64,000 nucleotides of DNA, taken from Citrus sinensis (lineage: Eukaryota; Streptophyta; Magnoliopsida; Sapindales; Rutaceae). The stretch spans positions 13,979,501-14,043,500 of the forward strand of contig NC_068558.1 in the NCBI RefSeq assembly GCF_022201045.2. The letters run 5' to 3'. The notes below the pieces were generated by a model. It had not been told where the DNA came from, made no database searches, and worked only from the letters and a program-made list of their open reading frames with translations. Shown here piece by piece: positions 11,954-21,962 of the stretch (positions are counted from its first letter, which is position 1; each line of letters begins with the position of its first letter). A program made the translations under genes and the position numbers.

Positions 11954-13537
11954 ATGGATAGACTTGGAGGTTTTCTGCCTGTGCCTTATGTTCAAGAGTT
12001 GGCCAAGAAGCCTATGGCGGTTGTTCCTCCCATATACATGCGTCCGAAGGGAGATACACCCACCATTTCCAATGATACTTTGAATTCAAAGATCCCAGTT
12101 ATCAACATGCAGAGCTTGTATTCTGAAGAATCAATGGATAGTGAACTAGCCAAGCTCGACTTTGCTTGCAAAGAATCGGGGTTTTTCCAGGTAAATTTCT
12201 TTTTCAAAGTTAGTACTTGTCTTTGATGTTCATAATTGCTTCTTCTATCTACCACACAGTTCAAATCATACTGCATGCATTAGGATTAGAAAGTCACACT
12301 CACTAAGGTCAAGTAACTCACAAGCATGAACAAGAGTCCCTTCTTCAGAGAAACATTTTGATCACTGTGGCGTGTTCCGGACAATGAGGAAGAGATGTCA
12401 TGCCTACACATTGGTTTCAAGAAAATATATCAATATGTAAAATAACAATTATACTCTACACTGTCTGTTCTGCACTTTTTTTAATAACTAACTTGAGACT
12501 ATTTTGCTGTTGTATGGTTTTGCTAATAAACTTAACAGGAAACTCTTATTCATTCTTATGTTCGTGTTTCTGGCATATTTAACCAGTTGCAAGGAACAAG
12601 TTCTTTCATTGCATGATAGCAATACGAATATTGCAACAAATTTTGAGTTTATGGATTCTGCGTCATGCTTGGGTGAAGCATTACTTTATAAGAATTGAGT
12701 GAAGCTGTACTGGCTGGTTTTTGATCTTGTAAAGTTTAAAAAAGCAGGACCAAATTTGACGCCTCCTTATTTTCAAAAATTAATTTGACTAACCCCAAAA
12801 AGAATCCTCAATTGAATGCGAAACATGAGTTTTACAATTATTTAAAATCACTATGTAGTTTAATGTTACAGTGATCTTAGTGTACTGGAAATTAATCTAT
12901 GCTTATATACATTGCTGTAATTGAATTTGGTCCCTAAATGAGTCAAATTTGCTGTTACTCCTTTTTTTTTATCATATCAGCTGGTAAATCATGGAGTGAG
13001 CCCATCATTCTAGAGAAATGAAAGAAAGAGATCAAAGAATTCTTCTATCTCAGCATGGAAGAGAAGAAAAAATATTGGCAGGATCCTGGGGAAGTTGAAG
13101 GATTTGGACAAGCCTCTGTTATATCTGAGGAAGAGAAGCTTGATTGAAGTGACTTTTTCTACCTGATGGGTGATCACCCATCCTGTCTAAGGAAACCCTA
13201 CCTATTTCCCCACCTCCCTCCTTGATTTTCCTCACTAAGGGGAGCAGCCCGGAAACGGCAAAATTGGATTGGCTTGGTGAGTCCAGGTTCTCTCTCAAAA
13301 TGTAGAGAGTTTGTGTTTTCGGTACATTTTAAATGCCGCTGGCTTACTTATCTATCGGCACCTTTCATTTGTTGTGTAGGGATACCATGGAAGTTTACTC
13401 AAAGGAGTTAAAAGCTCTAACCATGAATCTGTTATTGAAAATGGCAAAAGTTTTTAACTATCAAGGATGAAGAAATGACAGGATTCTTTGAAAATGGAAT
13501 GCAATCATTGAGGATGAACTACTACGCACTATGTCCT
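11954..13537 (+). pseudogene. SRG1-like 2-oxoglutarate/Fe(II) dioxygenase, copy A (truncated)
   Basis: Exon 1 (11954-12190, 79 codons) is open and carries the family N-terminus up to CKESGFFQ. Exon 2 starts at 12981 (LVNHGVS) but loses one base near 13010, causing a frameshift, and has TGA where siblings have the Trp codon of LDWAD (near 13144). Exon 3 begins near 13380 with another one-base insertion in its first third. It stops being homologous at about 13537, just after the NYY..CP motif, where unrelated DNA begins. The Fe(II) ligands HxD and H, and the RxS 2-oxoglutarate motif, are therefore absent. It cannot make an enzyme; a short exon-1 peptide is possible. Confidence 0.85.
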
Positions 13538-14486
13538 GTGACACCTCTCCCAAATAACCTTAACTTAGCAATTTTGATTGACAAAGGAGAGTAGAACAAC
13601 ACTTGCTTGCAACTTGTGAGAAAATGTAAAGAAGAGTGTTTGCTAAGTGAGAAAATAACAAAGAAATCGAGAGGAAAGTTTGAAGAAGAATCTAGATTTT
13701 TATTATTGTTATATCTGTAAAATGAATGTTTACAACAGTTTATATGGCAGCTGGAATAACTAATTGAAGCTACTAGATTCTACACAAAATAGCAATGCAA
13801 ATACAATTAACAAATAACAAATTCTGTTATGCACAATAGAGGGAAGCAACGAATTCTGCCGGCTCAGCATGAGGAAGTATCCGCTGTGTGTGCATTTAGT
13901 TGCATCCAGTAAGCTCACGCTATTAGCTCTGTTTCAGCACATATGCTAACACAACTTGATTTGTATCACAGGATACAGATTTAATGCAATTAGTACATGC
14001 AAAACGTTACAGGAAATTCTGTTCAGCCTTAACATTGCCCTGTTTATGCAAAGTTACATCACATGATCTGTACGAAATTACATACTCATTTCATTTGCAT
14101 GTGTGAAAATTTATTATAACAAATGCGATGCACATGACTCGAGCTTGCGGAATTTGGGCTAGATGTGAGTGTGCGCTTGTGCCCAACCCAATCCGAGCGG
14201 ACTTCCTCTACTTTCACCCGGATCGCTTATGGCTTTTCTTGCACGAAGCCACAAAGTTTAAGCAATTCATCATGGAATGCTTGATGAGGGCTTTGTTGGC
14301 TACCGATAGTCAGCATACTCGCCCTTCAGACCTTAGACCCTTTCCTCTAAGCTTTCGAGGGTATCCTGAGCAATATACATAGAAGTTTCAAGCATGGCGA
14401 TGCAAGACTCTAAGGTATTGAGTTTAAACAATAGAGGTGGCCTTGAACTTTCTGCGGGTCTTTGCTTGCAAATGACCCTCCTCATG
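13538..14486. other. Unidentified insertion, possibly a reverse-oriented LTR fragment
   Basis: This DNA replaces the end of dioxygenase copy A. Read on the minus strand it has a TATA-like ccatataaactg near 13738-13749, a pyrimidine-rich leader and an end reading gtgtcaca at the junction, which together look like an LTR. I found no partner LTR, primer site or coding domain. An open frame at 14128-14382 on the plus strand has no recognisable similarity. The gypsy element at 14492 inserted into this DNA. Confidence 0.35.
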
Positions 14487-14491
14487 GCCAC
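14487..14491. repeat. Target-site duplication (GCCAC), left copy
   Basis: GCCAC directly precedes the 5' LTR and is repeated at 26626-26630 directly after the 3' LTR. A perfect 5-bp duplication fixes the element's ends and shows it integrated as a unit. Confidence 0.92.
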
Positions 14492-14775
14492 TGTTGAGTG
14501 TTAGAAAATGCATATTTATAAAGGAGAAAACCGTCATTTTACATTTTAAGTCTTACTAACAACCCTTACTTTTATATATTTAACCTTCTTGTGATTTAAT
14601 TACATGTGTTTTATTTTAATTAAGTATTTTATGTATTTTAGGGGCATTATAGTCATTTCACAATAAAGGAGAGATCAGACGGCAAAACGGACATCACTTT
14701 TGAACTCAGGACGGTCGAAAACCTTAGGAGGAGCATAAAAGGAAAAATGGCACTATTCACATGTACGGTACTATT

Positions 14776-14932
14776 CACGTGTAAGCATATCAGTGGACGA
14801 AAAATCTCGCGTACGGTGCATGCATCACACAGGATTATTTTCAACCAAACCGCGTTACTGTTCAAAGTCGGGTCAAACCGTGTTACTGTTCATCCGCGTG
14901 GTCAAACCGTGGACTGTTGACTGATGACGTGG
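14776..14932 (+). promoter_or_regulatory. LTR upstream cluster: G-box, ABRE-like site and W-boxes
   Basis: CACGTG (G-box) at 14776-14781. GGTCAAACCGTG occurs twice (14871-14882 and 14900-14911), each containing a W-box core (TTGACC on the minus strand). TTGACT lies at 14917-14922 and the ABRE/TGA-like TGACGTGGC at 14924-14932. The two GGTCAAACCGTG copies belong to an imperfect tandem repeat that includes GTTACTGTTCA. WRKY and bZIP factors recognise such sites, so stress- or defence-induced transcription is a reasonable inference. In the 3' LTR the first copy is mutated to GGTCAAACAGTG. Confidence 0.5.
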
Positions 14933-14991
14933 CGCAATCCTGAGCGTCCAAACTGTTTTTAATCCGATGGCCATGATTTACTCCATGTATC

Positions 14992-14999
14992 TATAAAAA
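14992..14999 (+). promoter_or_regulatory. LTR TATA box
   Basis: TATAAAAA followed directly by a G/C cluster. Transcription would start about 25-35 bp downstream, defining the start of R. The same site is present in the 3' LTR near 25909-25916. Confidence 0.75.
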
Positions 15000-15093
15000 G
15001 GGGGCCTCCCCCCCCTAATTTGATATCTCTGAATCCATTTTTGGGATCCATTTTCTGTAATTCCCTCTCCATCTTGTATTTTCTTCGTATTTT

Positions 15094-15099
15094 AATAAA
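15094..15099 (+). terminator. LTR polyadenylation signal
   Basis: AATAAA about 100 bp downstream of the TATA box, in the right place for the R-region poly(A) signal of the retrotransposon transcript. Confidence 0.55.
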
Positions 15100-15714
15100 T
15101 TCCCATTTTGCCCCTAGTTCAACTATGAGTGGCTAATTTTCTTTCAAGCTTGGGTTGAAGGTGAAGTCTCAACATGTGTCATGAGCTTAATTTGGTAAAT
15201 TTATTTTCTCTTCCCCTCTAATTTTTGTGGATGTTTTGACTTCTCGTCGACAAATAATAATAGTCTTGTCTAGATACCGCCTTGGTTACACCGGCTCTCT
15301 AGTATAAGGTTATTATTATTTGGCACGATAAGCCCTTAGCACCATATTGATTAGAGCGTGGTTCATGAGGTGTGGATTCCCCCCTCATGATTTAATTGGC
15401 ATTAATACGGATTATTTAGCCCATGATGCATGTTGATACGGATCCAGATACCCAAGTACGTCATTTCAATAGAATTCTCTTCAATTTCTTCTCGCCATTT
15501 CAATACCAATTTTAGAATTTATTCTCGCCATTTTAATTTAAGTTGTAGCATATTTCAAATCATTTCCACCATAATTCCAACCACCCATTTACAAAATTAA
15601 TTCTATATATAATTAAAATCCACCTCCTCGTGGGATCGACACTCGTCACCATTGATCTACACTACAACAGATTCGTGCGCTTGCGAGTACATTAAAATTT
15701 GCACAACAAGTTTT

Positions 15715-15732
15715 TGGCGCCGTTGCCGGGGA
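15715..15732 (+). other. Primer-binding site for tRNA-Asp
   Basis: TGGCGCCGTTGCCGGGGA starts 6 nt after the 5' LTR. It is complementary to the 3' end of plant tRNA-Asp including CCA. The same primer is used by the antisense element at 47700-54802, consistent with both being Athila-type. Confidence 0.85.
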
Positions 15733-16084
15733 GGTAAGTAATTTTAATTCATAGAATTAATTTTTGTGAATAATTCCATTTAATTGTTGTCTTGTATTTT
15801 TTTTCTTTAAAAAAAAAAAGTAAATCTACATTTAAAGGTTAGTATTTCTTTTCTTTTTCTCTTCTTTAAAATTCTGTAATTTAATTTTCAATTTATTTTT
15901 CTTTGCAATTTTTGTTTATTTTATTAATTTAATTTTTAGTTAATTTATTTCACGTATTTATTTTTGAGTATTTTTTAGAAAGGTTTTAATAGCGCAATAA
16001 GGTTAGTATTGTAATTTCTCTCTCTTCTTTATTTGTATTTGTATTTGTTTTGTTCCATCTTTATTTTTATTTTATTTATTTTGC
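15733..16084 (+). other. Retrotransposon 5' leader
   Basis: T-rich untranslated leader of about 350 nt between primer site and gag. No ORF or strong structure was noticed; packaging signals would be expected here. Confidence 0.5.
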
Positions 16085-17866
16085 ATGCATGGTCGTAGGT
16101 CATTATCACCTAATCTTGAACCTATAGACCTTGAACTTGAGAAAACACTTCGCACACACAAACAAATTAAAAATAAAATGGATTTGCAACCACAGGAGAG
16201 GCCATTTAAGGACTATTTTAGTCCCTTAGCTAATTTGAGCACGTCATGCATAAGATACCCAAATGTAGCTGCTAGGAGTTTTGAATTAAAACCTAGTGTG
16301 CTAAATTGTCTCCCCACATTCTATGGCTTAGAAAATGAGGACCCATATAATCATTTGAATGATTTTCATGCTATTTGTCAAACATTTAAATATGGGAATT
16401 TTTCAGACGATGATGTTAAACTCAGATTATTCCCATTTTCTTTAAAGGATAGAGCTCGTTCATGGCTTAATACATTGCCTGCTAATAGCATTTCATCATG
16501 GGAACAAATGGTAACAAAATTTTTGAATAAATATTTCCCAGTGCATAAAACCAATGCTATTCGCAGGGAAATCTCGGAGTTTACCCAAAGAGAAGACGAG
16601 CAGTTTTTCGAAACATGGGAGCGATTCAATGGGCTACTCTTGAAGTGTCCACATCATGGGTACGAGAAATGGCACCAATGCCAATACTTTTTGGAGGGAT
16701 TATTGCCGAATGTGCAAGAATGGCTAATGGCAACAAGTGGAGGAGAGCTAATGTCAAAAAGTGCATCAGAGATTTGGGAATTCTTCCAGCGACAAGCGAA
16801 TAATTCCCAACAACGGAGTCGATCACTCAGGAATACTAGAAGAATTAAGGGAGTAAATGAGGTTCAAATTGGCGAGTCAACTTCGGGAATCAAAGAAGTT
16901 AAGGAGATGGTTGAGGGTCTTGCTCGACAAATAGCATCGTTATCGACTGCTAAATCAACAGAACCACATGACCATGACTCATACTCAGATCAAGCCAATG
17001 CCATAGGTGTAATGAGAAAGCCATCAAATTACAACCCATACTCCAACACATATAATCCTGGATGGAGAGACCACCCCAATTTTTCATGGTCTCAAGGATT
17101 CCAACAGAATGGACCAGCAGCTCCAGCTCCACCAATGCAACAAATTCCTCAAAATCCTCAAGCCTCTCAGCCACCATTCAGACCATACAATCAGAACCAG
17201 AATTACTCTCAACCCAGACCATGGGAGGATTCATTCCAGAATCTCAAGAATCTTACTCACTCTACGATTGAGCAACAGAATCGCACCATTGATGGACTAC
17301 GAAATGAGTTGAGAGCGGGCTTCAACTTACAAGCCCAATCAGTTTCAAGCCTCGAGAAGATGGTAGGACAACTTGCTTCTTCAGTTCAGACCTTGGCAAT
17401 GACTGTTGAGAAAGGTAAATTTCCAAGTCAACCAGTGCCTAATCCTAAAGGAGTACATGAAGCAAGTACTAGTTCACCACAGCAACATGGAGAGGTCAAA
17501 GCAGTAATGACCTTGCGAAAAGGAAAAGAAGTCGACAATAAAGTGGAGATGCCAGTGATTAAAGAAAATCAAATTGTACTTGTAAATGCTGAGGACTCAC
17601 CACCGGAGGACAGAGAAGAAACCAACCCACGAGAATATGTTCCGAAAGCTCCATTTCCTCAGAGGTTAGCTAAAGGAAAGAAGGGAAAATCCACAGGTGA
17701 GATTCTCGAAATCTTCAAACAGGTAAGTGTTAACATCCCTTTACTTGATGCTATAAAGCAAGTTCCATCTTATGCCAAGTTTCTTAAAGACCTGTGCACT
17801 AAAAAGAGAAACATGCATGTTCAAAAGAAGGCATTTTTAACAGAAAACGTTAGTTCTATTCTCTAA
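16085..17866 (+). CDS. gag: Gag polyprotein region
   Basis: ATG at 16085 opens a 593-residue frame ending at TAA 17864-17866. The capsid-like retrotransposon gag domain occupies about residues 70-245 (LPTFYGLENEDPYNHLNDF, LRLFPFSLKDRARSWL, FFETWERFNGLLLKCPHH). The conserved NPYSNTYNPGWRDHPNFSWS stretch follows at about 318-337. Athila gags normally have a CCHC knuckle just before that stretch; here the region (about 293-315) has no cysteine, so the knuckle is lost. The C-terminal part (about 560-593) is the usual lead-in to protease. Frame and sequence continue into pol without a shift, so the TAA is the only interruption of a gag-pol polyprotein. Gag would form the particle that packages element RNA. 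Confidence 0.88.
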   Translation: MHGRRSLSPNLEPIDLELEKTLRTHKQIKNKMDLQPQERPFKDYFSPLANLSTSCIRYPNVAARSFELKPSVLNCLPTFYGLENEDPYNHLNDFHAICQTFKYGNFSDDDVKLRLFPFSLKDRARSWLNTLPANSISSWEQMVTKFLNKYFPVHKTNAIRREISEFTQREDEQFFETWERFNGLLLKCPHHGYEKWHQCQYFLEGLLPNVQEWLMATSGGELMSKSASEIWEFFQRQANNSQQRSRSLRNTRRIKGVNEVQIGESTSGIKEVKEMVEGLARQIASLSTAKSTEPHDHDSYSDQANAIGVMRKPSNYNPYSNTYNPGWRDHPNFSWSQGFQQNGPAAPAPPMQQIPQNPQASQPPFRPYNQNQNYSQPRPWEDSFQNLKNLTHSTIEQQNRTIDGLRNELRAGFNLQAQSVSSLEKMVGQLASSVQTLAMTVEKGKFPSQPVPNPKGVHEASTSSPQQHGEVKAVMTLRKGKEVDNKVEMPVIKENQIVLVNAEDSPPEDREETNPREYVPKAPFPQRLAKGKKGKSTGEILEIFKQVSVNIPLLDAIKQVPSYAKFLKDLCTKKRNMHVQKKAFLTENVSSIL

Positions 17867-20800
17867 CATAAAATTCCTTTAAAATGCAAAGACCCAGGCT
17901 CCCCCACTATCTCATGTAGTATAGGGAACCACACAATTGAGAATGCTTTGTTGGATTTAGGAGCTAGTGTAAATCTGTTGCCTTACTCTGTATTTGTGAA
18001 ACTTGGACTTGGAGAATTACACCCAACTCCAGTGGTATTACAACTTGCAGATCGGTCCACAAAAATACCTCGTGGTATTGTGAAGGACGTGCTTATCCAG
18101 GTAGACAAGTTCTATTTTCCTGTTGATTTCATTGTAATTGACACTCAACCAATACAAGATTCAAGGAAGCACATCCCCATTATTCTAGGCCGACCTTTCT
18201 TGGCAATTGCGGATGCTCACATTCAATGCAGGACTGGAAATATGCAATTGTCCTTTGGCAACATGACTATGGAGCTGAACATCTTCAACATTGCCAAACA
18301 ACCTCACAATGCAGATGATGGAATTGTTGATGTGGATTTAATTGAAGCATTAGTTGATGACACTTTTGTTTCAAACCTTAGTGATGATCCTTTACAAACA
18401 TGTTTAACTCACTTTGGTTTGGATTTTGATATTGACAGATCGGTCGATGAGGTCAACGCCCTGGTTGACTCAACACCATCCATGGACACTAATAAATGGA
18501 AGTCAAGAGTTGAACAACTAGCACCATCAGAGAAGAAACTCATCCCATCATCAGAATCACCACCGAAACTCGAGCTCAAACCATTACCCAACACATTGGA
18601 ATATGCATTTTTGGGGGAAGAAAGTTCTCTGCCGGTAATCATCTCATCATCCCTCAATGACGAACAAAAAGGTAAGTTGTTGGATGTTTTAAAAGAGCAC
18701 AAAGGAGCATTAGGATGGACCATAGCGGACATAAAAGGTATAAACCCTGCAGATTGCATGCATTACATTCACCTTGATGAAAATGCTAAATCTACTAGGG
18801 AAATGCAACGTCGGTTAAATCCTAATATGAAAGAAGTGGTTAGAACTGAAGTCCTTAAGCTATTAGATGCAGGTATCATTTACCCAATTTCTGATAGTTC
18901 ATGGGTCAGTCCTGTACAAGTTGTCCCCAAAAAGTCAGGAGTCACAGTAGTTACGAATGTTGATAATGAATTGATACCAACTAGAGTGACTACAGGATGG
19001 CGTGTATGCATTGATTATAGAAAGTTGAATTCTGTCACACGTAAAGACCATTTTCCTTTACCATTTATTGATCAAATGCTTAATAGATTAGCAGGCCATG
19101 AATTTTATTGCTTTCTAGATGGCTACTCAGGATACAATCAGATCCCCATAGCACCAAAAGATCAGGAGAAAACTACTTTCACTTGCCCTTTTGGCACTTT
19201 TGCATATAGGAGAATGCCATTTGGATTATGTAATGCACCTGCTACATTCCAACGATGCATGTTGAGCATTTTTTCTGATATGGTTGAACGATTCCTTGAA
19301 GTCTTTATGGATGATTTTTCTGTCTTTGGTGACTCGTTTGATCAATGTTTACATCATCTAACATTAGTTCTGCAGAGATGTATCGAGAAGAATTTAGTCT
19401 TAAATTGGGAGAAATGCCATTTTATGGTAAAACAAGGTATTGTTCTCGGTCACATCATTTCGAGCAAAGGTATTGAGGTTGACAAAGCCAAGGTGGATCT
19501 CATTTCTAATCTTCCTCCACCCAAAACAGTCAGAGAAGTAAGATCTTTCCTTGGGCATGCTGGGTTCTATAGACGTTTCATTAAAGATTTTAGCAAAGCT
19601 TCTAGACCCTTATGCAATTTACTTGCTAAGGATGTACCTTTTGTCTTTGATGATTCATGTCTTGTTGCGTTTGAAAAATTAAAGCATTTGTTGACATCAT
19701 CACCCATCATTCAGCCCCCGAACTGGAAATTACCATTTGAGCTCATGTGTGATGCATCTGATTATGCAGTAGGAGCAGTATTAGGACAAAGAGTTGATCG
19801 AATTCCCCACGTTATTTACTATGCTAGTATGACATTGAATAATGCACAGTTGAACTATTCAACTACTGAAAAAGAAATGCTAGCAGTAGTGTTTGCATTA
19901 GAAAAATTTCGATCGTATCTCATTGGTTGTAAAATAATTATATTCACAGATCATGCTGCTCTTAAATATCTTCTCACAAAGAAAGATGCAAAAGCCAGAC
20001 TAATTCGTTGGGTGTTACTTTTGCAGGAATTTGACTTGGAATTCAAAGATAAAAAAGGGACAGAAAATGTTGTGGCGGACCACCTCTCTCGTCTCCATCT
20101 TGACACAATTACAGAGCCATTAATATTGAATGAGTCATTTCCAGATGAACAATTAATGAGTGTGGAAGTATTACCTTGGTATGCTGATATAGTTAATTAT
20201 CTTGTTACAGGTAAACTTCCAGAGCATTGGACCAAGCAAGACAAGGCTAAATTCTTTGCAGAGATAAAGAATTTCTTTTGGGATGACCCGTATTTGTTCA
20301 AGTATTGTGCAGACCAAATTGTTAGACGATGTGTCCCAGAAAATGAAATTCAGAATATCCTTTCATTCTGCCATGAACAAGCTTGTGGAGGCCATTTCAG
20401 CGCTAAGAAAACAGCGACTAAAGTTTTACAATGTGGTTTCTATTGGCCAACTATATTTCGAGACGCTTACACTTTCTGTTCTTCATGTGATAGGTGTCAA
20501 CGAATGGGGAGCATTACGCGAAGGAATATGATGCCACTAAATCCAATTTTAGTGGTTGAGATTTTTGACGTATGGGGTATCGACTTCATGGGACCCTTTC
20601 CCCCGTCTTTTGGCCATCAATACATATTAGTTGCTGTTGACTACGTATCAAAATGGGTAGAAGCAATTCCATGTAGGACCAATGATCGCAAGGTGGTGAT
20701 AGCATTTTTGAAAAGCAACATTGTTTCACGCTTTGGATTCCCACGAGCAATAATCAGTGATGGTGGTGCCCACTTTTGTAACAAAGCATTCAAAGCACTT

Positions 20801-21472
20801 TTGACAAAGTATTCAATCATACACAAAGTGGCGACCCCGTATCATCCGCAAACCAGTGGCCAAGTTGAGATCTCCAATCGAGAAATAAAGCACATATTAG
20901 AAAAGACGGTGAGGCCAGACAGGAAAGATTGGTCATTAAGACTTGATGATGCATTATGGGCATATAGAACGGCTTTCAAGACCCCGATTGGGATGTCACC
21001 CTACAGGCTAGTGTATGGAAAAGCTTGCCACCTACCTGTGGAACTCGAGCATCGTGCATATTGGGCCATCAAGAAATTCAATTTTGACATTCAGCAAGCC
21101 AGCTCAGAAAGAAGATTACAACTGGCAGAACTTGAAGAAATTCGCAATGACGCATACGAAAATGCCAAGATTTACAAGCAACGAATGAAAGTCTTTCATG
21201 ACAAGCACATTATGAGAAAATCTTTCACTCCAGGTCAGAAAGTGCTTTTATTCAATTCTCGCTTGCACCTATTCCCAGGTAAGTTACGCTCTCGTTGGTC
21301 TGGTCCATTTATTGTTCATACTGTTTTTCCACATGGGGCAATTGAAATTAAGGACCCAAATAACGGTGTCACGTTTAAAGTCAATGGTCAAAGATTAAAG
21401 CCATATTTAGAGTACCAAGCACATGGAGAAGACACCGAAATAAATTTAAGTGACCCACCAGATTTGAATTGA
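17867..21472 (+). CDS. pol: Pol: protease, reverse transcriptase, RNase H, integrase (same frame as gag)
   Basis: Directly after the gag TAA the same frame stays open for 1201 codons with no ATG until well inside protease, so it should be made by readthrough or was once fused to gag. Protease: [15 protein letters not shown] near 17951 and IILGRPFL. Reverse transcriptase: [22 protein letters not shown] and the catalytic FMDDFSVFG near 19304. RNase [13 protein letters not shown] through [11 protein letters not shown]. Integrase: an HHCC zinc region near 20371-20505, then D in GIDFMGPF, D in ISDGGAHF and E in GQVEIS, with 35 residues between the last two as in the DD35E triad. The C-terminal region [21 protein letters not shown] binds DNA or chromatin in relatives. 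All catalytic residues I can check are present. Confidence 0.9.
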   Translation, partial: HKIPLKCKDPGSPTISCSIGNHTIENALLDLGASVNLLPYSVFVKLGLGELHPTPVVLQLADRSTKIPRGIVKDVLIQVDKFYFPVDFIVIDTQPIQDSRKHIPIILGRPFLAIADAHIQCRTGNMQLSFGNMTMELNIFNIAKQPHNADDGIVDVDLIEALVDDTFVSNLSDDPLQTCLTHFGLDFDIDRSVDEVNALVDSTPSMDTNKWKSRVEQLAPSEKKLIPSSESPPKLELKPLPNTLEYAFLGEESSLPVIISSSLNDEQKGKLLDVLKEHKGALGWTIADIKGINPADCMHYIHLDENAKSTREMQRRLNPNMKEVVRTEVLKLLDAGIIYPISDSSWVSPVQVVPKKSGVTVVTNVDNELIPTRVTTGWRVCIDYRKLNSVTRKDHFPLPFIDQMLNRLAGHEFYCFLDGYSGYNQIPIAPKDQEKTTFTCPFGTFAYRRMPFGLCNAPATFQRCMLSIFSDMVERFLEVFMDDFSVFGDSFDQCLHHLTLVLQRCIEKNLVLNWEKCHFMVKQGIVLGHIISSKGIEVDKAKVDLISNLPPPKTVREVRSFLGHAGFYRRFIKDFSKASRPLCNLLAKDVPFVFDDSCLVAFEKLKHLLTSSPIIQPPNWKLPFELMCDASDYAVGAVLGQRVDRIPHVIYYASMTLNNAQLNYSTTEKEMLAVVFALEKFRSYLIGCKIIIFTDHAALKYLLTKKDAKARLIRWVLLLQEFDLEFKDKKGTENVVADHLSRLHLDTITEPLILNESFPDEQLMSVEVLPWYADIVNYLVTGKLPEHWTKQDKAKFFAEIKNFFWDDPYLFKYCADQIVRRCVPENEIQNILSFCHEQACGGHFSAKKTATKVLQCGFYWPTIFRDAYTFCSSCDRCQRMGSITRRNMMPLNPILVVEIFDVWGIDFMGPFPPSFGHQYILVAVDYVSKWVEAIPCRTNDRKVVIAFLKSNIVSRFGFPRAIISDGGAHFCNKAFKALLTKYSIIHKVATPYHPQTSGQVEISNREIKHILEKTVRPDRKDWSLRLDDALWAYRTAFKTPIGMSPYRLVYGKACHLPVELEHRAYWAIKKFNFDIQQASSERRLQLAELEEIRNDAYENAKIYKQRMKVFHDKHIMRKSFTPGQKVLLFNSRLHLFPGKLRSRWSGPFIVHTVFPHGAIEIKDPNNGVTFKVNGQRLKPYLEYQAHGEDTEINLSDPPDLN

Positions 21473-21587
21473 TTTTTTTCTTTTTGTTGATTTGATTTTT
21501 CTTTCTTCCTTTTTATTTGTTAATTGAAATTATTTTTGCATAAGTGTGTTTGTTTTTCCATTAAGTTTTTTCTTATCATTATTAATC

Positions 21588-21821
21588 ATGAGTACCATGC
21601 TTAAACCGTTCCTCCTGAACATTCTTAAACCACTTCAACGTGTCAAAACTCATCTCAAAAGGCAGATTCAATTTTGTAAAACACATCGCATTTGGGCTCT
21701 ACAACCACCAGAGTTAGTAGCCTATGTTGAGGGTTTAGAAAGCCAACTCAGAGATATTGAGAGAAGTGTTTACGACATCCAGTTGGAGCTTGAGGTAAAT
21801 TCAATACGAGGACGATTTTGA
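21588..21821 (+). CDS. Accessory ORF 1: small basic protein of unknown function
   Basis: ATG at 21588 opens 77 residues to TGA, 115 bp downstream of pol. The N-terminal half is basic with leucine/proline repeats (MLKPFLLNILKPLQRVKTHL). The C-terminal half (VEGLESQLRDIERSVYDIQL) has a heptad-like pattern and could form a short coiled coil. I recognise no family. It is listed because the frame is ATG-led, lies in the accessory region of a young element and precedes two longer frames. It could be a remnant of a larger protein. Confidence 0.45.
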   Translation: MSTMLKPFLLNILKPLQRVKTHLKRQIQFCKTHRIWALQPPELVAYVEGLESQLRDIERSVYDIQLELEVNSIRGRF

Positions 21822-21877
21822 TTTTCTTTGTGTGTTCTAATTTGTTTTTCTGTTTGTGTGCTTTAGTTTGTTACCCC

Positions 21878-21930
21878 GGTGAAGTGGCGGATAACGGTAC
21901 TCCGTGACAGTCAAGTCGGTTACTTCAGTT
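21878..21930 (+). other. Possible structured RNA segment before accessory ORF 2
   Basis: A G/C-rich island in otherwise AT-rich spacer. tgaagt (21880-21885) pairs with acttca (21922-21927), enclosing an acgg/ccgt stem (21894-21897 and 21902-21905) with a tact loop. It lies just upstream of the ATG at 21963. A role in translation of the downstream frame or in RNA packaging is only inference. Confidence 0.3.
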
Positions 21931-21962
21931 TCCCATAATAACTGATATTCTGAGGCGAAGGT

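Larger units (their letters stand above)
14492..15708 (+). repeat. 5' LTR of the LOG-bearing element
   Basis: 1217 bp, TGTTG...CAACA. Contains a TATA box, a polyadenylation signal and several defence/stress-type motifs listed separately. Differences from the 3' LTR were noticed near 14689, 14799, 14879, 14964, 15183, 15293 and 15626. Confidence 0.92.

Noticed and set aside
14128..14382. 84-codon plus-strand frame before the 5' LTR
   Set aside because: No similarity recognised; sits in an unidentified insertion fragment.
17948..17950. Apparent separate start of pol
   Set aside because: The codon is TTG, not ATG; the frame is continuous with gag from 17867, so an independent start is not supported.
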